Assembly: GCF_033807535.1 (NCBI RefSeq)
Contig: NZ_CP136856.1
Location: 1,483,001 to 1,547,000, forward strand
Source of the DNA: Oceanisphaera sp. IT1-181
GTDB lineage: Bacteria > Pseudomonadota > Gammaproteobacteria > Enterobacterales > Aeromonadaceae
Reading direction: 5' to 3'
Length of the DNA: 64,000 nt
How positions within the stretch are numbered: the first letter of the stretch is position 1; every line of letters begins with the position of its first letter. Positions 1 to 7,978 of the stretch are shown here, piece by piece. The position numbers and the translations under genes are program-made. The notes under the pieces were generated by a model. That model did not search any database. It was given only the letters and a program-made list of their open reading frames with translations, and was not told the DNA's origin.

Positions 1-1
1 G

Positions 2-1009
2 CGTCACGACCGCTTATTAAGCCCTGTCACCCCAGAAGAAGTGATTGAAGAGAATGATGTGCTGGTGTTTACCGGTGAAGTAGAAAAGGTACAAACGCTG
101 CAGCGATTTTCCGGTCTGCAACTGTTTGGTACTCAAGCCGACCGTTTACTGGCATCAAACTTAGTGGAAGTGGTAATAAGCCATGAGTCGGAGTTGCCAA
201 AACGGACCTTGCGGGAAGTGGACTTTAGAACCTTGTTTAATGCCGGTGTGGTGGGCATTCGTCGTGGTAAGCGCCGCTTAACCGGTCAATTGGGTCACAT
301 ACCGCTGCGCGTGGGTGATAGCTTATTATTAGCCGTGGGCCCTGATTTTAAAGAACAGCGCAACATAGACCGTAACTTTCACATCCTCAGTGGCAGCTTA
401 CAAAGACCTAAGCTCGCCATCCAACAAAGCTTATTGGCTTTTATTGGTTTTGGCGCTGTGATTGCATTATCAGCCTTCAATCTAGTGCCGTTACTAAATG
501 GCCTGCTGATGCTGCTGGCGCTATTACTGGTGACTAAAGTGCTGACGCTCAGCGAGTTACGCCGGCGCTTTCCGTTTGAATTGTGGCTGATTATTGGCTC
601 GGCGCTCACCGTGGCCAAGGCATTAGAAAGTTCAGGCGGAGCGCAATTGGTGGCCGATGCGGTGCGCAGTGTGTGCAGTGGCTATGGAGTGTACGGTGCT
701 TTTATTGGCGTGTTTTTTATCACCCTTATTTTAACGGAAGTGGTGACCAATAATGCGGCGGCGGCCTTGGTGTTTCCTATCGGCTTATCCACCGCAACCG
801 CCTTTGGTGCCGATCCCATGCCCTTTATTATGGCGGTGGCCTTTGGTGCCAGCGCCTGTTTTATTATTCCGATTGGTTATCAAACACACTTGATGGTGTA
901 TTCACCTGGGCGTTACCGTATGGTAGATTACTTTAAAGTCGGCTTGCCGGTGAGCATCTTGTACTCAGCGAGTGTGCTTACGCTGGTGCCCATGGTATTC
1001 CCGTTCTAA
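2..1009 (+). CDS. SLC13/DASS-family permease, C-terminal part
   Basis: The reading frame is open from the first bases of the window, so the start lies upstream and only about 335 residues are seen. The first ~110 residues look like a TrkA-C (RCK_C) regulatory domain. The rest is the second half of a divalent-anion/sodium symporter fold, with several hydrophobic segments and the motif VVTNNAAAALVFPIG, which resembles the conserved TNNA signature of SLC13 carriers. Proteins with TrkA-C domains inserted between two transporter halves are common in this family. It acts in the inner membrane; the substrate (sulfate, dicarboxylate or another anion) cannot be told from this fragment. It ends about 120 bp before ffs. 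Confidence 0.85.
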   Translation, partial: RHDRLLSPVTPEEVIEENDVLVFTGEVEKVQTLQRFSGLQLFGTQADRLLASNLVEVVISHESELPKRTLREVDFRTLFNAGVVGIRRGKRRLTGQLGHIPLRVGDSLLLAVGPDFKEQRNIDRNFHILSGSLQRPKLAIQQSLLAFIGFGAVIALSAFNLVPLLNGLLMLLALLLVTKVLTLSELRRRFPFELWLIIGSALTVAKALESSGGAQLVADAVRSVCSGYGVYGAFIGVFFITLILTEVVTNNAAAALVFPIGLSTATAFGADPMPFIMAVAFGASACFIIPIGYQTHLMVYSPGRYRMVDYFKVGLPVSILYSASVLTLVPMVFPF

Positions 1010-1130
1010 TGCTTAAATGTGCCCATGAGACCGGTATTTGGTCTCATTATTTGCTGGTTGATTAATAAAGCCGCAATCAGTTTACAGGGCATTGCAATCA
1101 GGCCCAGCTTTGGTAAACTGGCTTTTCTAT

Positions 1131-1246
1131 GGTGACCCCGTTGGTCCTCTCGCATCAGAATCTTGTTTACTAGGCCAGGCCCGGAAGGGAGCAACCAAAG
1201 CAGGAACCTCCGAGTGCCGGGATGTGGCTGGCGGGCGTCACCACCC
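1131..1246 (+). ncRNA. ffs: 4.5S RNA (signal recognition particle RNA)
   Basis: The bacterial SRP RNA hallmarks are present: the Ffh-binding core CAGGCCCGGAAGGGAGCAAC, the opposing strand GTGCCGGGATGTGGCTGG, and complementary ends GGTGAC/GTCACC that close the long hairpin. Length (~116 nt) fits the gammaproteobacterial form. The RNA binds Ffh and targets nascent membrane proteins to FtsY and SecYEG. The gene is essential and intact here. A T-rich tract directly downstream is the insertion site of the Tn7-like element. ffs is one of the known home sites of type I-F3 CRISPR-associated transposons. Confidence 0.95.
1177..1208 (+). other. Protospacer in ffs matched by the element's last CRISPR spacer
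   Basis: This 32-nt stretch of ffs aligns without gaps to the spacer at 2663-2694, with 24 of 32 identities. Mismatches are at spacer positions 4, 6, 12, 15, 24, 27, 31 and 32. The two bases just 5' (1175-1176) are CC, the type I-F PAM. The target duplication starts at 1257, leaving 48 bp between the PAM-distal end and the insertion, the spacing typical of I-F3 CAST integration. Positions 6, 12 and 24 are among the every-sixth bases that Cascade leaves unpaired. Confidence 0.88.
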
Positions 1247-1256
1247 AAATTTAGTT

Positions 1257-1261
1257 TTTTT
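1257..1261. repeat. Target-site duplication, left copy (TTTTT)
   Basis: TTTTT directly precedes the terminal TGT and is repeated at 9234-9238 directly after the terminal ACA. It lies in the T tract after ffs. Low complexity means chance agreement is possible, but length and position are those expected of Tn7-type insertion. Confidence 0.7.
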
Positions 1262-1331
1262 TGTCGCTTTCACCATAAGTTGACATATCTTCAGTAATAT
1301 CTGACATAAATTGCATCATAAGCTGACATAG
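1262..1331. repeat. ffs-proximal transposon end with three TnsB-like repeats
   Basis: The end begins with TGT and holds three related blocks about 21-22 bp apart: CACCATAAGTTGACATA (1271-1287), CAGTAATATCTGACATAA (1292-1309) and CATCATAAGCTGACATA (1314-1330). Tight packing and the adjacent tnsA start correspond to the end of Tn7 that sits nearest its attachment site. TnsB-type DDE transposases bind such repeats; here no tnsB is encoded. Confidence 0.82.
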
Positions 1332-1372
1332 CCTACCTTTGTAGTAACAAAACTACATCCAAGGTGGTTTTT

Positions 1373-1476
1373 ATGTATCGGCGTCGATTGAAGCACTCAC
1401 GAGTCAAAAATCTTTTTCGCTTCGCAAGCGGCTATGTTTGAGTTAATCGTTGAAAGCTATACTTGAATCAGTCACC
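1373..1476 (+). pseudogene. tnsA: tnsA remnant (5' end, frameshifted and truncated)
   Basis: An ATG with a good ribosome site (AAGGTGG, 1361-1367) opens a frame reading MYRRRLKHSRVKNLFRFAS and hits a stop at 1439. The next frames continue in TnsA style with ELIVESY (to 1460) and then, after a one-base shift, LESVTSW. TnsA endonucleases of Tn7-like elements begin with a basic segment of the type R-x-L-x-x-SRVKN-x-x-KF-x-S followed by VES-x-LE. The first gene inside this end of the element is expected to be tnsA. All of the catalytic domain is gone; the IS1595 transposase gene starts about 20 bp further on. Identification rests on remembered family patterns, not a search. Confidence 0.68.
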
Positions 1477-1493
1477 TCGTGGGAGGCAAAAAG

Positions 1494-2462
1494 ATGAAAA
1501 GTACAGGTTTCGCCAAACTTAAACGCCAACTGACTGAACTCCAGCCTCGGCAGCGGCATGAACTGCTGATACTGCTTCAGCAACCAGACTCGTTTCCCGA
1601 GCTCATTGCTCGACTAGAAGAACTCACTGCTTCACACCCAACATGCCCTCATTGCCGCGATGATGCTCCCTATAAGTGGGGAAGCATGAATGGTAGACAG
1701 CGTTACCGCTGCCGGGCTTGCAAGAAGACATTTACCTCTCTGACCGGCACGCCACTTGCTGGGCTTCGAATGGCTGAGCGGTGGTTGGAATATGCGGAGC
1801 AGATGATGGAATCCACAACACTTCGCAAAGCCGCCAAAAAGTGTCAGATAAACTTAGGTACATCATTCAGGTGGCGACACCGCTTTCTGCAACTGGTTGA
1901 TTATACTAAGTCTTCTGAGCTGGGCGGTATCGTCGAAGCCGATGAAACGTTTATACGTGAATCCTTCAAAGGCAAGCGGGATCTCAGTAAGAGAAAACCT
2001 CGCCGCCGTGGTAGCGATAAGAAAAACATTAAGTGGGTCAAAGTGATGGTACTGCGCGACCGCAACCACAACGAAGCCGACTTTGTAATGAAACGCTTTA
2101 CGCTCAGAAAGCTGGAACGCTGCCTGCTGCCGCGATTACGGTCTGGCGCTGTGCTCTGTAGCGATGGCCATCTTAACTACGAGGCGTTGGCAGCCAAACA
2201 TCACTTGCTTCACAAGCCGGTTAACAGCAGTGTCGGTCAGCGGGTACGTGAAGAGATATTCCATATCCAGGGTGTGAATGCTTATCACAGTCGACTAAAG
2301 CAATGGATAATGCGTTTTCATGGTGTCGCCACCAAGTACCTTCATCGTTACCTTGGTTGGTTCAGGTGGTTTGAGCATACTAGGAAAGCTGATGCTCAAC
2401 CTATTGATTTTATATGGCAATGTGCGGTTCAGCCGCGTTTTCAACAACTAAAGCGAACATAG
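1494..2462 (+). CDS. IS1595-family transposase
   Basis: This 322-residue transposase has an N-terminal zinc ribbon (CPHC near residue 54 and CRAC near 76), then the LTGTPLAGLR motif and a DDE domain with VEADETFIRESFKG, which matches ISXO2/IS1595 enzymes. ATG at 1494 is chosen because GGGAGG lies 8 bp upstream; an in-frame GTG at 1479 has no such site. Length is normal for the family. No terminal inverted repeats were recognised: tnsA remnants reach nearly to the start codon, and the stop codon falls on the first base of a truncated CRISPR repeat at 2461. This suggests that the IS, or a deletion it caused, removed everything between mid-tnsA and the array. Confidence 0.9.
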   Translation: MKSTGFAKLKRQLTELQPRQRHELLILLQQPDSFPELIARLEELTASHPTCPHCRDDAPYKWGSMNGRQRYRCRACKKTFTSLTGTPLAGLRMAERWLEYAEQMMESTTLRKAAKKCQINLGTSFRWRHRFLQLVDYTKSSELGGIVEADETFIRESFKGKRDLSKRKPRRRGSDKKNIKWVKVMVLRDRNHNEADFVMKRFTLRKLERCLLPRLRSGAVLCSDGHLNYEALAAKHHLLHKPVNSSVGQRVREEIFHIQGVNAYHSRLKQWIMRFHGVATKYLHRYLGWFRWFEHTRKADAQPIDFIWQCAVQPRFQQLKRT

Positions 2463-2722
2463 CCGGATAGGCAGCTGAGAAAACGAAGAGTGCCTGATAG
2501 AAAGTAGGCGTTAAGTGTACTGCCGGATAGGCAGCTGAGAAATTAGTATCGGTCAATACTGGCACTGAAAACCCGTGTACTGCCGGATAGGCAGCTGAGA
2601 AATTAACCGGAAAGTGGAGTACCCGAGTCATAACGTGTACTGCCGAATAGGCAGTTGAGATTAGGTCAGGAAGAGAACAACCAAAACAAGAAGTAAAACT
2701 CTGCCGAAAAAGGCAGTCGCCC
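2461..2722 (+). CRISPR. Type I-F mini CRISPR array with atypical terminal repeats
   Basis: Repeats of 28 bp (type GTGTACTGCCGGATAGGC + AGCTGAGAAA) recur every 60 bp. The first copy is cut at its 5' end (2461-2482); two are identical (2515-2542, 2575-2602); one is diverged, ending GTTGAGATT (2635-2662); the last is highly diverged but keeps a CTGCC/GGCAG hairpin (about 2696-2722). Spacers of 32 nt lie at 2483, 2543, 2603 and 2663. The CTGCC-N5-GGCAG stem and 28/32 spacing are those of type I-F. No cas gene is present anywhere in the window. Diverged repeats around the last spacer are a known feature of CAST homing guides. Confidence 0.93.
2663..2694 (+). other. Homing (att-site) guide spacer against ffs
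   Basis: The spacer starts AGGTCAGGAAGAGAAC and ends ACAAGAAGT. It aligns full length with 1177-1208 of ffs, including an uninterrupted run at spacer positions 16-23. Lying last in the array between two degenerate repeats, it matches the position of the attachment-site guides described for I-F3 CASTs that use ffs. The eight mismatches may reflect tolerance built into such guides (five fall on multiples of three), decay, or adaptation to another host's ffs. Confidence 0.86.
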
Positions 2723-2764
2723 CTAAAGAGTCCAGTTTGAATTGGATTCTTTAGGGGCTTTTTT
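2719..2764 (+). terminator. Rho-independent terminator of the CRISPR array
   Basis: A 16-bp stem, GCCCCTAAAGAGTCCA pairing with 2743-2758 (one G-U pair), encloses an 8-nt loop and is followed by TTTTTT. It starts within the last degenerate repeat, so the array transcript ends directly after the homing guide. Confidence 0.9.
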
Positions 2765-3353
2765 ATGAAGTAAAATATTCTATCACTTGATGTACTGTAG
2801 TATATCTACACTGCAACATCACAACTTAAAAATTATATCTGCTAGAAACAATGCGTTACTCAGTGTATTTTTCTGGTTTGTGTGTACGTGCATTCTGTGG
2901 ATGACATGACGCAACTTCCTATTAAAATGAGGAATTCTCTAAGATAAAAAACATGATGATTCTGCTTTCTGAGTTAATCTTCGTGTCGCGATTCGCGCCA
3001 ACCAGAACGATAAATTGGATAGTACTGCTCGCCAAAAATCCGAGAAAATGTCTTGTTTGTCGCTACCATTTCTGATTTTGCATTCATTAACAAGTGCGTG
3101 GGTTAGTCTTGTTTAATACCACAATATGCATAATTTGTTTTACTTGGCCACCAAACATCGTCACGGTGGTTACGGCATCTTTTGCCGCACATCCTCAATT
3201 GCTTGAACATTGAAGAGATTACGAGCTGCATTTGAATTTTTTCACTGGCTTTTTTTCGATATGCTCTTAAGAAGCTCATCTTTATATTTTTTTCATCCCA
3301 TTGAAATTATACTGAATGTCCCCATATATCGTAATCGATTCTGTGGAGGCACT
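2765..3353. other. Non-coding leader between the CRISPR array and CBASS
   Basis: About 590 bp of AT-rich sequence without a convincing gene. An in-frame extension of capV reaches back to 3210 but has no ribosome site. No clear promoter consensus was recognised, though the CBASS promoter must lie here or upstream. Confidence 0.5.
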
Positions 3354-4442
3354 ATGGGCGACTCTAAAAAACAATTCAAAATATTATCTCTAAACGGTGG
3401 TGGGGTCCGAGGTTTATTTTCGGTTACCATTCTAGCGGAATTGGAGCGAGTTCTGGCTGAACGGCACAATAATCCAGATTTAGCCATCGGTAACTACTTT
3501 GACATGATCACCGGTGTCTCAATTGGAGGGATAATTGCTGTTGCTTTGGCTGATGGTCAGAAGGCGAGAGACTTGCAAATCAAGTTCCACAATGCAGCTC
3601 CAAATATTTTTCCGCGCCGGAGTTGGGTACCTAATTATGCTCGCAGCATATACCAGTTAGGTAGATTATTGCTGAAGCCCCTCTACAAGGCTAACGACCT
3701 AGAAAACGCAGTAGCTGATATCGTTGGAACCGGTAAGACGGTGAGGTCGCTAAAGCGACGGCTACTCATCCCGACGGTTAATCTGAGTACAGGTCGTCCT
3801 TTGTTCATCAAAACCTGCCATAACTCCCAGTTCACCCGTGATGATCGATTCACTTTGATAGATGTAGCCATGGCTACATCTGCTGCCCCTACCTACTTCT
3901 TGCCTCATTACATTGAGTGGCAAAGTGCTTACTTTGCCGATGGTGGCTTATTGGCAAACAACCCATCATTCGTCGCCTACCATGAAGCGCTGAACTATCT
4001 TGATGACGAGGAGTTTAAGGACATAACACCAAGTGATATCAAAATCCTTAATATAGGAACTCTCTCCAACGATTTTTGTGTTAATCCCAATAATATTTCT
4101 AGATGGTTCCCTGGATATTTTGGCCTGTGGGGGGGCGGGAAAGCGCTCATTGAGACCGTGATGTCTTCCTCGCAGAAAATGCATGGATTCATGGCTAGTA
4201 AAGCGCTGAATCGCGAAGGCATGCGTCCCTGTTATTTCTCGCTAGATGAAACCGTGCCAGATCAACAGGCACGAGTCATCTCGCTAGACAATGCTAGCGA
4301 AGAGTCATTGAAAGCACTTGTCGCTTGGGGAAATTCTGTGGCCACTACTGCTACCGGTAACAAAACTCTTATCGATACCTTCTTTAGTATGGAGGCTCCA
4401 GCCTTCATTCACCCTGCCGACAGTAAGGAAGCGTTAGAATGA
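3354..4442 (+). CDS. capV: CBASS effector: patatin-like phospholipase CapV
   Basis: A 362-residue patatin-like phospholipase. GGGVRG (residues 15-20) forms the oxyanion hole, GVSIG (54-58) carries nucleophile Ser56, and FADGG carries the partner Asp196. In CBASS, CapV is switched on by a cyclic dinucleotide made by the adjacent cyclase and degrades inner-membrane phospholipids, killing the infected cell. ATG at 3354 is preceded by GGAGG at 3343-3347 and gives the usual CapV length. The gene overlaps the cyclase by 4 bp (ATGA), implying translational coupling. Gene order capV-cyclase-cap2-cap3 is that of the Vibrio cholerae DncV system. It lies inside the Tn7-like element as cargo. Confidence 0.93.
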   Translation: MGDSKKQFKILSLNGGGVRGLFSVTILAELERVLAERHNNPDLAIGNYFDMITGVSIGGIIAVALADGQKARDLQIKFHNAAPNIFPRRSWVPNYARSIYQLGRLLLKPLYKANDLENAVADIVGTGKTVRSLKRRLLIPTVNLSTGRPLFIKTCHNSQFTRDDRFTLIDVAMATSAAPTYFLPHYIEWQSAYFADGGLLANNPSFVAYHEALNYLDDEEFKDITPSDIKILNIGTLSNDFCVNPNNISRWFPGYFGLWGGGKALIETVMSSSQKMHGFMASKALNREGMRPCYFSLDETVPDQQARVISLDNASEESLKALVAWGNSVATTATGNKTLIDTFFSMEAPAFIHPADSKEALE

Positions 4443-5737
4443 AATGGTCAGCACATTTATATCTTACTAATACCAATGATGGGCTCATGAAAAGGTTGGA
4501 GCCTACTCGTACCGACAATAGCTCTCTCGAGAAGTTTAAGACGATGATCAGAATGCGGACAAAGGCCGTATTTACAGAAGCACAAGAGATCGTCAAAACG
4601 CTGAGCAGTAGTTCTCGGAGTTCTATGAGTATCCAATTCGTAGAAAGTGAAGTTAGGAAAACCCGCCTGAGCTACCTTGACAGTGAGGATGTCCAGCGAA
4701 TAGTGACACTGCTCTTTGACATGAGTGATGACGCACGCAGAGCTTTCTTAGATACAGAGCCAAGGTTTTGGGTTCAAGGAAGCTATAAGTATAAGACACT
4801 AAATAAGCCATACCATACGCCTCCACAGCAGATGGATATTGATGACGGCACATACATGCCTATGGAAATGTTCAAAGAACAACCGCTAGTCGGCCATGAA
4901 CTTCTCTTGCTGCTGGTCGATGCATCATTAGCATCTTTGGCAGGAGAAAATTCCGGGTGGAAAGCATTGAAGAAGCCTACTTGTGGCCGCATTGTCATTG
5001 AAGAAATGAATTTGCACGTAGACGTTCCTATGTATGCGATTCCAAAAGAGAAATTTTTAACACGCGAAGTGGCGAAAAGTTTAACAATGGACTCTGTGGT
5101 TGGGATTGAAAGTATTTTCACAGAGTCAGCCAAACAGGAACTTGATGATGATAGCGTCTACTTAGCTGTCAGAGGGAACGATAAATGGATGAAATCAGAC
5201 CCAGAAACCGTTGCACATTGGTTTAAGCTCGCGGTAAAACGGCACAAGGAACCGATGCGGCAGATCTGTCGCTACCTGAAGGCGTGGAGAGATGTGCAGT
5301 GGAAATCCCCTGAGTTATCCTCCATTGCTCTTATGAAATGTGTTGTTGACATCTTTGATAATACGGCCATGCCGGACACAGAAGATCATGGGGAGTTTTT
5401 GTTGACGGTTACAGAACAGTTGGCCACTAAGTTGAAGGAAGGAATCGCGAGTCCTGACACCTCCGATCAGGGGCGCTTGCTGTTTCCTAAAGAGAACATG
5501 GATAAAGACACTGTTCAGAACATTATCGCGACAGCAGATAACCTGCATAAAGATTTCGATCGAGCTCTTAAAAGGGCTTCTACAAAGAGTGAAGTACTGA
5601 AAATTCTAAACGGACTTTTCGGTGACAGCGTTGTGAGTGAGGATCTTATTAAGCCTTGGGTTTCTATGCCGGCATACCAAAAACCACGGCAGCTGCAACG
5701 GGAAATTCAAATGAATGATTCAATGACGAGTGCTTGA
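4439..5737 (+). CDS. dncV: CBASS cyclase: DncV-like CD-NTase
   Basis: This cGAS/DncV-like nucleotidyltransferase has 432 residues (DncV has about 436). The nucleotidyltransferase signature is QGS at 113-115, followed by MDIDDG with Asp133 and Asp135, and a third metal-ligand Asp195 in HVDVP; these positions are within two residues of the catalytic aspartates of DncV. It makes a cyclic dinucleotide, probably 3',3'-cGAMP by analogy with clade A enzymes, that activates CapV. The C-terminus is expected to be the conjugation site used by Cap2. It overlaps capV and cap2 by 4 bp each, so all are one operon. A later Met (residue 17) is an alternative start. Confidence 0.92.
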   Translation: MKWSAHLYLTNTNDGLMKRLEPTRTDNSSLEKFKTMIRMRTKAVFTEAQEIVKTLSSSSRSSMSIQFVESEVRKTRLSYLDSEDVQRIVTLLFDMSDDARRAFLDTEPRFWVQGSYKYKTLNKPYHTPPQQMDIDDGTYMPMEMFKEQPLVGHELLLLLVDASLASLAGENSGWKALKKPTCGRIVIEEMNLHVDVPMYAIPKEKFLTREVAKSLTMDSVVGIESIFTESAKQELDDDSVYLAVRGNDKWMKSDPETVAHWFKLAVKRHKEPMRQICRYLKAWRDVQWKSPELSSIALMKCVVDIFDNTAMPDTEDHGEFLLTVTEQLATKLKEGIASPDTSDQGRLLFPKENMDKDTVQNIIATADNLHKDFDRALKRASTKSEVLKILNGLFGDSVVSEDLIKPWVSMPAYQKPRQLQREIQMNDSMTSA

Positions 5738-7473
5738 CTGTGTCTATCCATAATTTGTTACTACGCAGCGGCTTTCGATATGTCGAGAGCCGCTACATTA
5801 CAGGCTTGCCTATTACCCTGCCGAAAGAATGTACTGTCTATACCAAGACTTACAAGACACAGGCCGGTGCATTTGATATTGCCGTTGTAGGGCCAGGAGA
5901 GGATCTCAGCTGTTTGCCGGAGACGTACGTTATCAAGCGACCTGTACACTTGATCGGCTTAGCCCTACCTCACATCAGTAGTTTTCAAAGGTTATGCTTA
6001 GTGAACCAAGACACTGCCGATTGGGATCCTCAATATCCACCCGCAGTGATTTCCTTGTTAGACAGCCTTATCCAGAAAGCATTAGACAATGCTGTAACCG
6101 TTGGTTATCAACGACAAGCAGAGTTTCAGACCGAGTTTGTGAATTACTGGAGTGGAGCCGTAGATGCTTATATCTATGCCGATGCCGGCGGGCTTCTAGG
6201 GTCAAAACTCTCATACAGGTTGCTGAAAGCGGTAACTTCGGCTGATGGACGAACAGATAACGAATATGTGGTCTTTAGCGATGTTACACAAAGGGATAAC
6301 TGGTTTAGGCTACGAGGGGAAGACCCAGCTTTGGGGAGCGATGGCGATGTTACCATTGTCAGAGTTAATAACACTAAGATAGCACCAAATAAATGGCCAC
6401 CTCAATCTCTTAGTGAGGTCTTTGACTGGTTAAAATCTGCAGATCTCCCTGCTCATGACTCGTTGGCCAAGGGAATACTCACCAACCTCACCAAGGACAG
6501 GCAAATGGTGTTGTTCGATATATCGAACGAAGGCATCATCGGCTTTGAAGTCCGCTTTAGCTCAGTCACCAAGAAGGCTTTGAAACACCATGCTATAAAA
6601 CGCCCCAATTCTGGGGGAAGTAAACACAAGCAGAAGCAGAAGCAGAAGCTTAGTTCTACACTCCCGATGCTAAGATCAAAATCCGCAACGACTGCATTCT
6701 TCCGTTTTAACGTCAGCTCGATAAGTAACCAAGAGCTTCAACGACGTAACCGGCCTGTTTCCATTGATCTTGAGAACAAGAAAATCTTAATAATTGGCTG
6801 CGGTACCGTAGGTGGCTTTGCCTCTCAGTTGCTTATTAAGGCAGGTGCAGGGCGTGGTAATATCGGTAGGCTAGTTTTCTGTGACGGTGATTTTCTGTCG
6901 CCAAGCAATCTGAGTCGGCATGCTCTCCCGGCTACCTATATCGGCTGGAACAAAGCCGAGGCTTTAAGCGACCTAATAAAACGTGACTGTTTGGACAGCC
7001 CAAAGATTGATGTCAAACCATATCGTTTAGAAATGAATGAAGGTAATATTTGTGGTTATGATATTGTGATTGACGCTACTGGTCATGCACCAACAGGCAA
7101 AATGCTCAGTTACTTGGCGCGGGCCTCGACTCAACGTCCTCCTTTCATTATCCACGGCTATAACGATGCTTATGGGCAGGCATCTGTTGTTATGATCGAT
7201 AACGGGCTAGCCTGCTATGAATGCGCTAAGCGCCTCGTGACTCTGAACGAAACCGATAGACCTATCGCTCCCCATCGTATTTCGTGCGGTAGCATTTTTA
7301 CCCCCTATGATGCTAGCGTCAGCATGATTACAGCCGCACTCATTCAAGAGGCAGCACTGAGTACACTTCAGGAAAGACTCCCTTGGACCTATGCTCAGCA
7401 CTCGACAGGTAATGCCATACATCATAAGCGCCGAAGGCTTAGTAAATTTGGAGAATGTCGTGTTTGTACCTGA
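5734..7473 (+). CDS. cap2: CBASS Cap2: E2-E1 ubiquitin-transfer-like fusion
   Basis: A 579-residue two-domain protein. The N-terminal E2-like half has the pattern HISSFQRLCLV with candidate catalytic Cys88. The C-terminal ThiF/E1 half has the nucleotide-binding loop IIGCGTVGG (~353-361), the SRHALP segment, a candidate E1 cysteine at 518 (ISCGS), and two CxxC pairs (494/497, 575/578) likely binding zinc. Cap2 conjugates the cyclase C-terminus to target proteins and thereby primes cyclase activity, which defines type II CBASS. The start is TTG at 5734 (TTGA overlap with the cyclase stop) or GTG at 5740. A lysine/glutamine-rich linker lies near residues 297-306. Confidence 0.93.
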   Translation: MTVSIHNLLLRSGFRYVESRYITGLPITLPKECTVYTKTYKTQAGAFDIAVVGPGEDLSCLPETYVIKRPVHLIGLALPHISSFQRLCLVNQDTADWDPQYPPAVISLLDSLIQKALDNAVTVGYQRQAEFQTEFVNYWSGAVDAYIYADAGGLLGSKLSYRLLKAVTSADGRTDNEYVVFSDVTQRDNWFRLRGEDPALGSDGDVTIVRVNNTKIAPNKWPPQSLSEVFDWLKSADLPAHDSLAKGILTNLTKDRQMVLFDISNEGIIGFEVRFSSVTKKALKHHAIKRPNSGGSKHKQKQKQKLSSTLPMLRSKSATTAFFRFNVSSISNQELQRRNRPVSIDLENKKILIIGCGTVGGFASQLLIKAGAGRGNIGRLVFCDGDFLSPSNLSRHALPATYIGWNKAEALSDLIKRDCLDSPKIDVKPYRLEMNEGNICGYDIVIDATGHAPTGKMLSYLARASTQRPPFIIHGYNDAYGQASVVMIDNGLACYECAKRLVTLNETDRPIAPHRISCGSIFTPYDASVSMITAALIQEAALSTLQERLPWTYAQHSTGNAIHHKRRRLSKFGECRVCT

Positions 7474-7939
7474 CGCCAAGGCAGAATTGATCTTGAGCAA
7501 TCCAGCCGGTGGATTAATTGTCGTTGAGACTGCCGTACTCCAAACCTTACATAAATACCGGCAATTACACCATAGACAGTCTGAACAAGGAGGAGTGTTT
7601 GTTGGAGAGGTGCGGTCACCTCACATTATAATAACTCATGTTTCTGAACCAGGTCCCTACGACCGAGCATCGCGCTTTGGCTTCGTTCGTAAGAAGCAAC
7701 ATCACCAAACCATGGTTGACCAACTTTGGCGAACATCAGGAGGCTATCTTACCTATTTAGGTGAGTGGCACACCCATCCTGAATCTAATCCTTTGCCTTC
7801 TGCCACAGACCTTTCAAGTTGGCACAAGGGCTTATCTCATACCAGACCCTCCATTGTAGCTATCATTGGTCAGAATACTGACTGGTGGGGCTACTGTGAA
7901 AATGGCTGCTGTGAAGCATTGAAGAGCGAATCACTTTAA
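7460..7939 (+). CDS. cap3: CBASS Cap3: JAB/MPN metallopeptidase
   Basis: A JAMM-motif peptidase: a catalytic Glu in FVGEVRS, then HTHPESNPLPSATD, which supplies the HxHP...S..D zinc site. Cap3 cleaves the conjugates made by Cap2 and so counters cyclase priming. The start is uncertain. GTG at 7460 has GGAG 7 bp upstream and gives a usual ~159-residue protein overlapping cap2 by 14 bp; in-frame starts at 7391 and 7412 would lengthen it and increase the overlap. It is the last CBASS gene; the IS903-like element begins 39 bp after its stop. Confidence 0.9.
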   Translation: MFVPDAKAELILSNPAGGLIVVETAVLQTLHKYRQLHHRQSEQGGVFVGEVRSPHIIITHVSEPGPYDRASRFGFVRKKQHHQTMVDQLWRTSGGYLTYLGEWHTHPESNPLPSATDLSSWHKGLSHTRPSIVAIIGQNTDWWGYCENGCCEALKSESL

Positions 7940-7978
7940 GGGAAGGAGTGGTATCTAAAAAATGATTTAGTTTTAGTG

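Noticed and set aside
1092..1283. Short frames on both strands over 1006-1283
   Set aside because: They run through the 4.5S RNA gene, which explains the conservation of this stretch.
2410..2631. Minus-strand frame of 73 residues with a repeated 'FSAAYPA' peptide
   Set aside because: The repetition is only the translation of CRISPR repeats; no ribosome site and no protein family.
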